Positions 16,692 to 25,744 of a DNA stretch of 50,580 nt are shown here, one piece after another (positions within the stretch are counted from its first letter, which is position 1; the number at the start of each line of letters is the position of its first letter). The DNA is taken from positions 1 to 50,580 of the forward strand of contig JAGXGA010000054.1 of NCBI GenBank assembly GCA_024636975.1. Direction: 5' to 3'. A model generated the notes under the pieces. It was given only the letters and a program-made list of their open reading frames with translations, was not told the DNA's origin and did no database searches. The position numbers and the translations under genes were made by a program. This DNA comes from Mariniphaga sp. Lineage in GTDB: Bacteria; Bacteroidota; Bacteroidia; Bacteroidales; Prolixibacteraceae.

Positions 16692-16716
16692 AAGCAGGTG
16701 TTGAGCCTGCTTTTTT
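16692..16716 (+). terminator. Rho-independent terminator after the DUF2795 gene
   Basis: AGCAGG (16693-16698) pairs with CCTGCT (16706-16711) around a 7-nt loop, followed by TTTTTT. An A-run in front makes it partly usable for the convergent SDR gene as well. Confidence 0.7.
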
Positions 16717-16719
16717 AGT

Positions 16720-17490
16720 TTAAACACTAGCCAGCAATCCACCATCCACATAAAGAATATGCCCGTTGACATAGTCACCTGCCTCTGAAGATAAGTAAAC
16801 TGCTGCACCAATAAGTTCCCTTGGTTTGCCCCAACGATTTGCCGGTGTGCGGTTACAGAGCCACTTGTCGAATTCCGGATCATCTTTCAATGGTTTGGTC
16901 AGCTCGGTTTCAAAGTATCCCGGCCCCACTCCGTTTACCTGGATGTTGTACTTTGCCCATTCTGCACACAGCGCTTTGGTAAGCATTTTTATTCCTCCCT
17001 TTGAAATGGTGTAGGGAACGATGGTGGGACGTCCCAGCTCACTTTGCATCGAGCAGATGTTAATGATTTTACCTCTTTTCCGTTTGATCATGAATTTGCC
17101 TACTGCCTGCGATACAATCATTGCCCCCCGGATGTTGGTGTCGAGCACTTTTTCCCAGTCTTCTTCCTTAAAATCTTCAAATGGACCCCGGATGTTGATG
17201 CCTGCATTGTTGATAAGAATATCGATGGGGCCTTTTTCCTTTTCATACTCCGATACAGCCATTTTTACAGCTGCCGAATCGGTTACATCAAAAACAAGAC
17301 AGGTTATTTCAAAGCCCTTCTTGCGCAAAGTATTCTTGGCCGTGGTTAGCTTTTCTGCATTTCTGCCGTTTAATATTATTTTAGCCCCTGCACCGGCTAA
17401 TCCTTCAGCCAGGGCATAGCCTATTCCGCTTCCCGAACCGGTTATTAATGCTGTTTTGCCTTTAAGGCTGAATAATGAGAGTGTATCCAT
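16720..17490 (-). CDS. SDR-family oxidoreductase, probably gluconate 5-dehydrogenase-like
   Basis: The 256-residue classical short-chain dehydrogenase has the cofactor motif TGSGSGIG (17-24), NNAG (94-97), and the catalytic Ser147, Tyr160 and Lys164 (ICSMQSELG, PYTISKGG). The C-terminal part (CNRTPANRWGKPRELIGAAVYL, ending VNGHILYVDGG) is the form seen in gluconate 5-dehydrogenase and 2-deoxy-D-gluconate 3-dehydrogenase. It probably interconverts a keto-sugar acid and its alcohol with NAD(P). It lies 11 bp downstream of the YkgJ gene on the same strand, so the pair is likely cotranscribed. The exact substrate is inferred only. Confidence 0.8.
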   Translation of the reverse strand: MDTLSLFSLKGKTALITGSGSGIGYALAEGLAGAGAKIILNGRNAEKLTTAKNTLRKKGFEITCLVFDVTDSAAVKMAVSEYEKEKGPIDILINNAGINIRGPFEDFKEEDWEKVLDTNIRGAMIVSQAVGKFMIKRKRGKIINICSMQSELGRPTIVPYTISKGGIKMLTKALCAEWAKYNIQVNGVGPGYFETELTKPLKDDPEFDKWLCNRTPANRWGKPRELIGAAVYLSSEAGDYVNGHILYVDGGLLASV

Positions 17491-17501
17491 TGTATTTAAA
17501 A

Positions 17502-18059
17502 TTAAAGTTGCTTTGCCAGGTTTCTCAGGGGTATCAATTCAAATTCATCATATTTCTTTTCCCCTAACTCATTAATAAACTCCTTGTTAAGCATAAACAG
17601 CTTGCTGTTGAATTTATCCTGCGGAAAGGTGTTCTCAGGTGTGAAATTTTCATAATCGAATTGCCTGAAGTTGAGTTCGCAGGTTGAAAGCTCCCACTCA
17701 TAATCCTCGTTTGTGTATAGTAGCGGCAAGCCATGGGTCCGGCAAATGACCGGCCGGTGGTTGTAAATAGTGCAGGTGTTGTTGCTTAAAAAGATGCAGG
17801 TGTTGTTGTTTTCTTCGCGCTCAGGAGTGCTTTTTTTAAAACCTTCCTTTTGCAGTTGGTTCCTGATATAATGAAATTCTATGGGAAGTATGCTGTAGTC
17901 CATGCAACACAAATCGCATCCTTTTCGACACTGCATATGAGGGCGGTGTTTGCCCGACAATTTTTCTGAAATTTTATCAATGGTTTTTCTTAATTCAAAA
18001 TAGGCTGTATATTGGTTGTTGTGTTCTTTCATTTTTTTTGGATTCTGATCATGAGGCAA
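17502..18059 (-). CDS. YkgJ-family cysteine-cluster protein
   Basis: The 185-residue protein carries the eight-cysteine arrangement of the YkgJ/CxxCxxCC family: CRKGCDLCC near residues 43-51 and CIFLSNNTCTIYNHRPVICR near 88-107. The cysteines are thought to hold an iron-sulfur or zinc cluster. The reaction is unknown. A later Met (10th residue) is an alternative start. The upstream region shared with the GH3 gene (18060-18146) has a weak -7-like element on the minus strand (TAATACTTTG near 18090). The SDR gene follows after 11 bp. Confidence 0.85.
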   Translation of the reverse strand: MPHDQNPKKMKEHNNQYTAYFELRKTIDKISEKLSGKHRPHMQCRKGCDLCCMDYSILPIEFHYIRNQLQKEGFKKSTPEREENNNTCIFLSNNTCTIYNHRPVICRTHGLPLLYTNEDYEWELSTCELNFRQFDYENFTPENTFPQDKFNSKLFMLNKEFINELGEKKYDEFELIPLRNLAKQL

Positions 18060-18146
18060 AATTCGTTAATTTTTTTGCAGGAAACAGGAACAAAGTATTA
18101 TTTTTACCATAACAGAACAGAACAGTAGAATGTAAAATTAATCAAT

Positions 18147-20759
18147 ATGAAAAAGTTTTGTATAGGCTTGGTTTTAATGGTGATGAGTGGTGTAGCATCT
18201 GCTCAGTACATAAATTTTGATTACCTCGATTACAATCTGCCTGTTGAAGAGCGGGTAGATATTCTGGTTTCTCAAATGACCGTACAGGAGAAAATTGATC
18301 AGATGGTATATACTTCGAATGCCATTCCGCGCCTGGGAGTGCCCGAATACAACTGGTGGAATGAAGCGCTGCATGGTGTTGCCCGCGCCGGTTACGCAAC
18401 TGTATTTCCGCAGTCGATTACCATTGCAGGGTCGTGGGACCAGGATCTGATGCACCGGGTGGCCACCACCATTTCCGATGAAGCACGGGCAAAGCACCAC
18501 GACTATGTTCGCAGGGGCAAGCGGGGAATCTATCAGGGACTTACCTTTTGGTCGCCAAACATTAATATCTTCCGTGATCCGCGGTGGGGAAGGGGCCATG
18601 AAACATACGGGGAAGATCCTTTTCTGACCGGACAGATGGGCCTGCAGTTTGTGAAAGGCTTGCAAGGTGATGATCCGAATTACCTGAAGGTAGTTGCCAC
18701 TGCAAAACATTATGCGGTGCATTCAGGGCCGGAACCGTTGCGGCATGAGTTTAATGCACAGGTTAGCGAGCGTGACTTGCATGAAACCTATCTGCCGGCA
18801 TTCCGCACCCTGGTGAAGGATGGCGAGGCATATTCGGTGATGTGTGCCTACAACCAGTTTCGCGACTATCCCTGCTGTGCCAACCCGATGCTTGAGGAAA
18901 TCCTTCGCGGTGACTGGGGCTTTCAGGGATACGTTGTTTCCGACTGCTGGGCGATTTCCGATTTCTATAAATACCAGGATTTCTCTGCAGATGCAGCAGA
19001 AGCTTCTGCAGTGGCTGTTAAAAACGGAACAGATCTGAACTGCGGTAATTCATACCCTTACCTGACGGAAGCAGTTGAGCGGGGAATTATCAGCGAAGCC
19101 GATCTGGATGTTGCCGTTAAAAGGTTGTTTACTGCGCGCTTTAAGCTGGGAATGTTCGACCCCGAAGAAGTAGTGCCTTATGCACAGATTCCTTTTTCGG
19201 AAAATACTTCTGAAGAAAATACTGCACTCGCACTTGAAGCAGCACAAAAGAGTATCGTTCTTCTAAAGAATGATAAAAATACCCTGCCGTTTTCCAAAAA
19301 TATTAAAAAGCTGGCAGTTATTGGTCCGAATGCCGATAACTGGGAGGCTTTGCTGGGCAATTACAACGGTATTCCCAAAAACCCTGTATCTGTATTGCAG
19401 GGAATAAAAGAAAAGCTTAACAATGCAGAAATCCTTTTTGCTGAAGGTAGCCACCTGGCCGAAGGTGTTTCAAACCTGCATCCTATATCTTCAGAATACC
19501 TTTTAACTGAGAAGGGTGAACAGGGTGTCGTTGGCGAATACTTCGACAATGCAAAACTGGAGGGTGAACCAGTGTTTACCCGAATCGATAAGAACATTGA
19601 CTTTTTCTGGGAATCGAATTCTCCTTCACCAGGTTTGCCGGATGATGAATTCAGCATTCGCTGGACAGGGTACCTTGTTCCTCCGGTTTCCGGCACCTAT
19701 GCACTGGGCTCATGGGGTATGCCCACTCTTGATGTATGGCTGGAGGGAGAAAAGATTCTGGGGCACAATACCGAGCACCATGCTTTTCACCAGGAAAAAG
19801 CTGTTGAACTGGAAGCCGGCAAAAAGTATAAATTCGTATACGAGTACAAAAACTGGTATGGCGATGGTGATGCAAAACTTTTATGGACAATGCCCAATCC
19901 CGATATGCAAAAGCAGGCAGTTGATATAGCCCGTCAGGCTGATGCTGTGGTTCTGGTACTGGGCCTTTCACAAAGGCTGGAAGGTGAAGAGATGCCAATC
20001 CAGGTGGATGGATTCTCGGGTGGTGACCGCACCCACCTTGAACTGCCAAAAACCCAGCAGGAGCTTATGCAGGCAGTTCAAAAGGCCGGAAAACCTGTAG
20101 TACTGGTACTTCTCAACGGCAGTGCCCTTTCCATTAACTGGGCCAATGATAATCTGGCTGCCATTATCTCAGCCGGTTACCCGGGACAGGAAGGCGGTCA
20201 TGCTGTGTCCGATGTGCTTTTTGGTGATTACAATCCCGCAGGCCGTCTGCCGGTTACCTACTATAAGTCGGTCGATCAGCTGCCTCCGTTTGAGGAGTAC
20301 GATATGGAAAACCGTACTTATCGCTATTTCGAAGGTGTACCGCTTTACCCGTTTGGTTACGGATTAAGCTACACTTCTTTTAATTATGATGATCTTAAGC
20401 TGCCTTCAAAAGTTAAAGCCGGGGAACCGGTAAAGGTACAGGTAAAAGTAAAAAATACAGGTAAAGTGGACGGTGATGAAGTAATCCAGCTTTACCTGAA
20501 GGATGAGGAGGCATCAACTCCACGTCCTAAAGTTCAGATGGAAGGATTTGAACGGGTACATCTTAAAGCAGGTGAATCAAAAACAGTAGAGTTTGAACTG
20601 ACACCGCGCCAGTTCTCCATGATTGATAACAACAACAACAGGGTGATTGAACCCGGATGGTTCACTGTTTCCGTTGGTGGCGGACAACCCGGAGCCAAAG
20701 GTACTTTTGTTGTTTCAGGCAGGTTGAACCTTACGGGTGATGTGGTGAAGGTTGATTAA
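18147..20759 (+). CDS. Secreted GH3 beta-glycosidase with PA14 insert
   Basis: The 870-residue protein starts with a signal peptide (residues 1-19). It has the GH3 (alpha/beta)8 barrel with RLGVPEYNWWNEALHG, KHYAVHSGPEPLRH (Lys187-His188) and the nucleophile Asp266 in YVVSDCWAI. A second GH3 domain is split by a PA14-like module (about residues 455-600, GVVGEYFDNAKLEGEP ... WTGYLVPPVSGTY), and a fibronectin-III-like domain follows (LYPFGYGLSYTSFNYDD onward). The WWNEALHG form and the PA14 insert are common in beta-xylosidases and beta-glucosidases acting on plant glycans. It is predicted periplasmic or surface-exposed. A strong hairpin follows at 20827. The substrate cannot be fixed further. 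Confidence 0.9.
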   Translation: MKKFCIGLVLMVMSGVASAQYINFDYLDYNLPVEERVDILVSQMTVQEKIDQMVYTSNAIPRLGVPEYNWWNEALHGVARAGYATVFPQSITIAGSWDQDLMHRVATTISDEARAKHHDYVRRGKRGIYQGLTFWSPNINIFRDPRWGRGHETYGEDPFLTGQMGLQFVKGLQGDDPNYLKVVATAKHYAVHSGPEPLRHEFNAQVSERDLHETYLPAFRTLVKDGEAYSVMCAYNQFRDYPCCANPMLEEILRGDWGFQGYVVSDCWAISDFYKYQDFSADAAEASAVAVKNGTDLNCGNSYPYLTEAVERGIISEADLDVAVKRLFTARFKLGMFDPEEVVPYAQIPFSENTSEENTALALEAAQKSIVLLKNDKNTLPFSKNIKKLAVIGPNADNWEALLGNYNGIPKNPVSVLQGIKEKLNNAEILFAEGSHLAEGVSNLHPISSEYLLTEKGEQGVVGEYFDNAKLEGEPVFTRIDKNIDFFWESNSPSPGLPDDEFSIRWTGYLVPPVSGTYALGSWGMPTLDVWLEGEKILGHNTEHHAFHQEKAVELEAGKKYKFVYEYKNWYGDGDAKLLWTMPNPDMQKQAVDIARQADAVVLVLGLSQRLEGEEMPIQVDGFSGGDRTHLELPKTQQELMQAVQKAGKPVVLVLLNGSALSINWANDNLAAIISAGYPGQEGGHAVSDVLFGDYNPAGRLPVTYYKSVDQLPPFEEYDMENRTYRYFEGVPLYPFGYGLSYTSFNYDDLKLPSKVKAGEPVKVQVKVKNTGKVDGDEVIQLYLKDEEASTPRPKVQMEGFERVHLKAGESKTVEFELTPRQFSMIDNNNNRVIEPGWFTVSVGGGQPGAKGTFVVSGRLNLTGDVVKVD

Positions 20760-20826
20760 AGTGAAGATAGTTGAATCCGGGAATTCCGAAAAACAAAATT
20801 TTAAACACGATTAGTTAAGCTTTGAA

Positions 20827-20866
20827 TCTGCCCTGACAGAAAAAGATCTGTCGGGGCAGATTACTT
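20827..20866 (+). terminator. Strong hairpin after the GH3 gene
   Basis: TCTGCCCTGACAGA (20827-20840) pairs with TCTGTCGGGGCAGA (20847-20860) with one G-T wobble around AAAAGA, followed by TTACTTTT. The T-run is interrupted, so termination is likely but not ideal. Confidence 0.6.
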
Positions 20867-20920
20867 TTGGGAAGAATGAAAAGGTAAATTGTTGTTGGTT
20901 TTTGAGAGTGAAGTAGTTCT

Positions 20921-21248
20921 AATCTTTGAGTTGGAAACTCAAAGTCCCGTGGGCTCGTGCCCTGCAGAAGCAATAGTGCTATTAGGTGCAGCGGCCCCCG
21001 GGAGTCGGACTTTCCAAGTCCGACATTTGAGATTTCTGAATTGGAAGATAAATGCCCTTCTGTTTAGCTGTTGCTAAAATCTGGACTGTCGGAAGGTGCT
21101 TGTGTTTTTGGGAGTTTGGTTTTAGCAGAGAGAGTTTATTAATCTTTGAGTTGGAAACTCAAAGTCCCATTGGCCAATGCACGATAGAAGCAGCAATGTT
21201 CTTGGGAGCAGAAGCCCCCGGGAGTCGGACTTTCCGAGTCCGACATTT
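20921..21248 (+). repeat. REP copies 1 and 2 (108-bp double-hairpin repeats, left of the RAYT gene)
   Basis: Copy 1 spans 20921-21028 and copy 2 spans 21141-21248. Each opens with the palindrome CTTTGAGTTGGAAACTCAAAG (copy 1: 20924-20944) and ends with a second one, GTCGGACTT-TCC-AAGTCCGAC (copy 1: 21004-21024). A G/C-rich middle part lies between (GCAGAAGC, GCCCCCGGGA). The starts are 220 bp apart and the 112-bp linkers resemble those of copies 3 and 4. The double-palindrome layout is that of REP/BIME elements served by RAYT transposases. Confidence 0.9.
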
Positions 21249-21433
21249 TAAAAGTTAGTTTTAAAAAAACAAATTCATCAACTTTTAAATTGATTAAAAA
21301 TTACCTAACTTTATAAGCTAAAGTTCTTTATGTTACCAAGATAAAACCCAAAAAAGAACAATACCGTAATAAGCTCCCTCACTTTCAACATGCCGGACAA
21401 TGGTATTCAGTTACATGCATATTAGCTGGTGCC

Positions 21434-22099
21434 ATGCCCAAAGGTTCCATGGCAAAGTATTCAGTGCAACTGGAGACAGCCAAAAACAGATATCGGTTAT
21501 TATTAAAAGATTTTAACGTAAAAGCAAAGCAAGAATATGCAGATCTGAATGATGATAACCAAAATAATTGTATTCCTGCTTTTGAACAAAATGATAAAAT
21601 CTTAACGGCTCATAAGGAATATTTTATCGCTTTAAGAAAATACCGGTTGGCTTATGATAAAATTCTTAACAGCAGTAATGGATTAACGGTTAATCTCACT
21701 AAAGAAAGAAACAGGGAAATAATAAAAGAGGCTCTTCAATATTGGGAAGGAAATCGTATAATAAATCATGCCTGGTGCATTATGTCGAATCACATTCATT
21801 GGGTTTTCACTGTAAATAAAGTTGATAAAGAAAATCATCCGATATTCTTACAAGACGTCCTGCATTCGGTAAAACTTCATACAGCCGGGATGATAAATAA
21901 GGTTGAAAATCGCTCCGGACAATTGTGGGAACGTGAAAGTTTTGATACTACGCTAAGAGATTGGAGGCATTTTTATAATGCGATGGATTATACACTTCAA
22001 AATCCGGTTTCTGCTGGTTTGGTAATGAACTGGGAAGATTGGCCAGGAGCATGGATTTGTGAGAAATGGAAGTCGTATTATCGTTCAGAAGGATCTTAA
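21434..22099 (+). CDS. REP-associated tyrosine transposase (RAYT, Y1/IS200-like HUH)
   Basis: The protein is a single-strand-specific HUH transposase thought to mobilise REP hairpins. The His-x-His motif lies in IMSNHIHWVF, and the catalytic Tyr is in NAMDYTLQNPVSAGL, followed by the usual NWEDWPGAW end. From ATG 21434 the frame lacks the family's N-terminal strand. That strand (YRNKLPHFQHAGQWYSVTC) is encoded in frame just upstream, back to a stop at 21314-21316, but no ATG, GTG or TTG precedes it there. An ATG at 21330 is in another frame. A one-base indel or an unusual start would restore a normal 250-residue protein, so the gene may be recently disabled. Its stop codon overlaps REP copy 3. 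Confidence 0.85.
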   Translation: MPKGSMAKYSVQLETAKNRYRLLLKDFNVKAKQEYADLNDDNQNNCIPAFEQNDKILTAHKEYFIALRKYRLAYDKILNSSNGLTVNLTKERNREIIKEALQYWEGNRIINHAWCIMSNHIHWVFTVNKVDKENHPIFLQDVLHSVKLHTAGMINKVENRSGQLWERESFDTTLRDWRHFYNAMDYTLQNPVSAGLVMNWEDWPGAWICEKWKSYYRSEGS

Positions 22100-22425
22100 T
22101 CTTTGAGTTGGAAACTCAAAGTCCCGTGGGGCAGTGCACGGCAGAAGCAGCAGTGTTATTAGATGCAGAAGCCCCCGGGAGTCGGACTTTCCGAGTCCGA
22201 CATTTGGGGATTTAGATTTGGAAAATAAAAGCTATTCTGTCGGGCAGGGGTTAAAATCAGGTTTGTGGGAAGTTTCCGTTAAGATTGGTAGTTGAGTTTT
22301 GATAGTGAGGTTTTTCCAATCTTTGAGTTGGAAACTCAAAGTCCCGTGGGCTCGTGCCCTGCAGAAGCAATAGTGCTATTAGGTGCAGCGGCCCCCGGGA
22401 GTCGGACTTTCCAAGTCCGACATTC
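22098..22425 (+). repeat. REP copies 3 and 4 (108-bp double-hairpin repeats, right of the RAYT gene)
   Basis: Copy 3 spans 22098-22205 and begins inside the RAYT stop codon. Copy 4 spans 22318-22425, again 220 bp after copy 3. Copies 1 and 4 are almost identical along their length, while copies 2 and 3 share the TTTCCGAGTCCGAC ending and a different middle. All four copies point the same way. Confidence 0.9.
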
Positions 22426-22454
22426 GAAGATTTAGTTTTGGAAAGTCAATGTCT

Positions 22455-24548
22455 CTATTTTTCCCATCCAATCACTACCGTAACAAAGTAATTTCTTGGG
22501 TTGCCAGGATAGTAGTACCGGGGCTGACTGCTGCCAAAGGCAGGAGCATTAACGGCCAGCATGGCAGCGTAGTTCACATCGAAAATGTTCTGCACACCGG
22601 CTTTCAGTTCAAAATTAAAAGAACTGAAATTCCTGTTGTACCTGAACTCAATGTTGGTAATTCCATACGGATCGGTGAAAGCCGAATTGGCATCGTTCAC
22701 GGGCATTTGGCCGGTAAACCGGTGCCATGCCCTGATGCCGTAATTAGCTGCCGGACGGTAATCACCCGACAGATAATATACAGTGCGGGAAGTTCCAGGC
22801 AAGAGGTTACCCGAATAATTGGTGTCGTTATCAACAAAATCCCTGAAATGGTAATTTGCAAACGTTGCATTTGCGTCAATTACCAGCGAGGGAAACGTGC
22901 CCGGATTCAGGGCCAGCCATCTGATTTCCGCTTCCAGCCCGGGGTGGAGCGATTCGCCTGCATTTACCCCCACATATGCATCTTCACCTGTGCGGCGGGC
23001 AACCAGCAGGTTTTTTATGTAAATGCGATAGTAGCTTAGAGTGGCCCGCAGGCGGTTGTCGAGCCCGGTGCGGATACCTGCCTCCAGGTTCCACCCGGTT
23101 TCGGGCTTAATATCAGGATTGATCTGCCCCGCGGGAAGCAATGTTTCCTCAAAGGTAGGGGTAGAAAAACCATGGCTTACATTACCGAAAACCGACAGGT
23201 CATCCGAGATCCTGTAGTTGGCACCAATCCGTGGCGATACTACCGGATCGTATGACCGCTGCCCCGATTCGTCGCCATCTTCAGTGAAGCGATCAATGTA
23301 ATCGAAGCGGGTCAGGTTGCCGTTTACACCTGCTGATAGGAACAACCTCTCCTGAATATTCGCCTCAGCCTGAATGAAAACGTTCTCGTAGGAGCGTTTC
23401 TCCCGGTTGTCGGACAGCGGTTCGTCGGGGTTGTCATTCGACCAGGTCGACCAGTCGTAGTTTTCCCTGAATAGTTCAAATCCCGTTGTAAAGGTCATGG
23501 TAATATTTTCTGCCGTTATGTTTCGTTGGTAATAACCCCTGCCACCTGCAAATTGCGACGATTCAAGCAGCAGGTTAAAAGGCCTGGGCTCATCTGCCTC
23601 CCGGAAACTTCCAAAGGCTGCGAGTGAAGCTTTGCTGCGGTTATTGGGAGTTACATTCAGCGATATTCCAAGTTGCCCCTTATCGTATGCTTCATACCCC
23701 TGAATGCCTTTCCAGTTGGCCGCAGCCTGTTTGGGGGTGTTCAGGAAAGTGTTTAAATCAATGGAGCTGGGAATGTGGGCTTTCATTTTGGTATATTTCA
23801 GCAAAGCTTCCATATTCACTTTTTCTGAAAAACTGTATTCCGAATGCAGCAGAACGTTTGCCCTGTTGGTTGCATTGTTTTCCCGGAACCCCTGACTGTT
23901 AAGGATGGAGCCCAATACATATACATACATATCCTGCTGGTGAATACCTGCCGACAGGGTGTTCTTATAAGTGTCGAACGATGCAACAGTCGACTGATGC
24001 TGAACAAAATCCTTATTTATCCTGCGGGGGTGAAACAAAATGGTTCCTCCCAGGCCCGCACCATATAAGCTGGAGGATGGGCCTTTAAGGATTTCCACCC
24101 GTTGAATGGATGGATTCTCCAAATCCTCCAGGGTGGTTTCCCCGTCACCGCTGGTGAGCGGTATTTCTCCAAAATAAGCCTTTATCTTGTTTGTGGAATA
24201 AGGGCTGCGGGTACCGATGCCACGAATGGTAAGCCTGTTAGTCGATAGCGTTCCATGGTGCATTAGCACTCCGGGGATCTGGTTAAGGGCTTCCACAGGG
24301 GATAAAGCGCTTCCGGTTTCCAGTTGGCGGGGCAAAATTAAATTGATGGGCGCAGGAGTGTTAAACAGGTTATAAGGGGTGCGGAATGCAGTTACAGTAA
24401 TCTCATCGATTTCGCCAGAAAGGGCTGTTGTATCCTGTTGCAGCGACAATAACGAATCCCGGGTGGAAACCGTCTGGGAGAAAGCGTTTAAGGATAATGC
24501 TGTTGCACAAAAAAGCAACACCAATGGTAAGAAAAATCGTAATATCAT
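22455..24548 (-). CDS. TonB-dependent outer-membrane receptor
   Basis: The 697-residue protein has a signal peptide (residues 1-24), a TonB-box-like EIDEITVTAFR near residue 46, and a plug domain with LNQIPGVLMHHG and RVEILKGPSSSLYGAGLGGTI. A long run of beta strands ends in an aromatic C-terminal strand (YFVTVVIGWEK). It imports a scarce ligand across the outer membrane with energy from TonB-ExbBD. There is no SusD gene beside it, and the size and plug fit siderophore, heme or vitamin receptors better than SusC. The ligand is not deducible. The gene is divergent from the thioredoxin-like gene across a 77-bp gap. Its 3' end abuts the REP array. Confidence 0.9.
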   Translation of the reverse strand: MILRFFLPLVLLFCATALSLNAFSQTVSTRDSLLSLQQDTTALSGEIDEITVTAFRTPYNLFNTPAPINLILPRQLETGSALSPVEALNQIPGVLMHHGTLSTNRLTIRGIGTRSPYSTNKIKAYFGEIPLTSGDGETTLEDLENPSIQRVEILKGPSSSLYGAGLGGTILFHPRRINKDFVQHQSTVASFDTYKNTLSAGIHQQDMYVYVLGSILNSQGFRENNATNRANVLLHSEYSFSEKVNMEALLKYTKMKAHIPSSIDLNTFLNTPKQAAANWKGIQGYEAYDKGQLGISLNVTPNNRSKASLAAFGSFREADEPRPFNLLLESSQFAGGRGYYQRNITAENITMTFTTGFELFRENYDWSTWSNDNPDEPLSDNREKRSYENVFIQAEANIQERLFLSAGVNGNLTRFDYIDRFTEDGDESGQRSYDPVVSPRIGANYRISDDLSVFGNVSHGFSTPTFEETLLPAGQINPDIKPETGWNLEAGIRTGLDNRLRATLSYYRIYIKNLLVARRTGEDAYVGVNAGESLHPGLEAEIRWLALNPGTFPSLVIDANATFANYHFRDFVDNDTNYSGNLLPGTSRTVYYLSGDYRPAANYGIRAWHRFTGQMPVNDANSAFTDPYGITNIEFRYNRNFSSFNFELKAGVQNIFDVNYAAMLAVNAPAFGSSQPRYYYPGNPRNYFVTVVIGWEK

Positions 24549-24625
24549 TTCAATACAAGGCTTTAATACGATGGTTAATTGTAGTTTTTTATTATATTGA
24601 CAACCTAATAGTTAAAGTAAATACA

Positions 24626-25744
24626 ATGAATAAGCTGTGTGTTTTGTTCGCGCTGGTATTCTTTTTTCAGGTTTCGGCCCAGGAGAAACCCAATCCTGAA
24701 ACCCTTGAGATTGGTGCAAAGGCCATTGATTTTAATTTGAAAGGAGTGGACGGTAAAATGTATTCGCTGGACTATTTCAGTGATGCCAAGGTATTGGCCA
24801 TTGTTTTCAGCGCACCTCATTGTCCTACAGCACAGGCTTACGAAGACCGGCTGATTGACATGCAAAGTAATTTTGGAGCTAAGGGCCTGCAGATAGTTAA
24901 AATCAATCCCAATTATCCGGAGGCCGTGTGTCTTGAGGAGATGGGGTACTCCGATATGGGTGATACATTTGATGACATGGTTTTACGGGCAAAAGACAAA
25001 GGATACAACTTTCCGTTTTTGTACGATGGCGATACGGAAGAAACTTCAATAGCTTATGGTCCGGTAGCAACGCCCCATGCTTTTGTGTTTGACGAAAACC
25101 GCACCCTGCGCTATGTTGGCCGGATTGATGACAATGAAAAAATTGGAGCAGCCGAACAACATGACATGCGGAATGCCATTGAGGCGCTGCTGGCCGGTAA
25201 GGAAGTTGCGGTGAAGCAAACCAAAACCTTCGGCTGCTCGGTTAAGTGGAAATGGAAAGGCAACTGGCGGGATAAGCTGGATGCCGATTGGGCAAAAAAG
25301 GAAGTTCCATTGGAAGACTTGTCAGTTGAGGGCCTGAAGGAACTGATGAGAAACGATTCGGATAAACTTCGCCTGATAAACGTATGGGCTACCTGGTGCG
25401 GCCCTTGCGTAGCTGAGTTTGACGAACTGGTAGACACCTATCGCATGTATATGGGCAGGGATTTTGAAATGATTACCATCAGTACCGACCGGATGGATAA
25501 AAAAGCAAAGGTGCAGGAGTTCCTGCAGGAGAAGCAGGCAGCCATTAATAACAATTACATTTTTACATCGGAGAAGCGCGACGACTTGCTCAATAATTTT
25601 GATCCCAAATGGCAGGGCGCCATTCCGCATACAGTTCTCGTTGAACCGGGTGGCAAAATTGTTTACCGTAGTTCGGGAGGTCTGAATTTCCGGGAATTAC
25701 GGAAGGCGATTGTGGAAAACAGGATGATAGGAAGGTATTATTAA
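24626..25744 (+). CDS. Exported two-domain thioredoxin-fold protein
   Basis: The start is ATG 24626. The longer open frame upstream (to 24428) runs through the divergent receptor gene and lacks a signal peptide. From 24626 there is a clear signal peptide (residues 1-18, VSAQ). Residues about 25-195 form a peroxiredoxin-like redoxin domain with a single cysteine in SAPHCPTA (Cys66). Residues about 235-372 form a second thioredoxin domain with the redox pair WCGPC (257-261). Such proteins act in the periplasm in thiol redox or detoxification. The pairing with a divergent TonB receptor may be functional but is not proven. The stop overlaps the convergent dehydrogenase stop by 4 bp. Confidence 0.85.
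   Translation: MNKLCVLFALVFFFQVSAQEKPNPETLEIGAKAIDFNLKGVDGKMYSLDYFSDAKVLAIVFSAPHCPTAQAYEDRLIDMQSNFGAKGLQIVKINPNYPEAVCLEEMGYSDMGDTFDDMVLRAKDKGYNFPFLYDGDTEETSIAYGPVATPHAFVFDENRTLRYVGRIDDNEKIGAAEQHDMRNAIEALLAGKEVAVKQTKTFGCSVKWKWKGNWRDKLDADWAKKEVPLEDLSVEGLKELMRNDSDKLRLINVWATWCGPCVAEFDELVDTYRMYMGRDFEMITISTDRMDKKAKVQEFLQEKQAAINNNYIFTSEKRDDLLNNFDPKWQGAIPHTVLVEPGGKIVYRSSGGLNFRELRKAIVENRMIGRYY

Larger units (their letters stand above)
20921..22425 (+). mobile_element. RAYT-REP island
   Basis: A REP-associated tyrosine transposase gene is flanked on each side by two direct copies of the same 108-bp repeat, with 220-bp spacing on both sides. Short linker-like pieces continue beyond copy 4 (22426-22452) and before copy 1 (about 20890-20920), so the array was once longer. 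The island sits between the GH3 gene and the 3' end of the TonB receptor gene and reaches to within 30 bp of the latter. Confidence 0.85.

Noticed and set aside
20921-22425. A CRISPR array made of the REP copies
   Set aside because: The units are 108 bp with homologous linkers and flank a RAYT gene. There are no short identical repeats with unique spacers and no cas genes.
24428-24625. A longer N-terminus for the thioredoxin-like protein
   Set aside because: It would run through the divergent receptor gene and remove the signal peptide that appears from the ATG at 24626.
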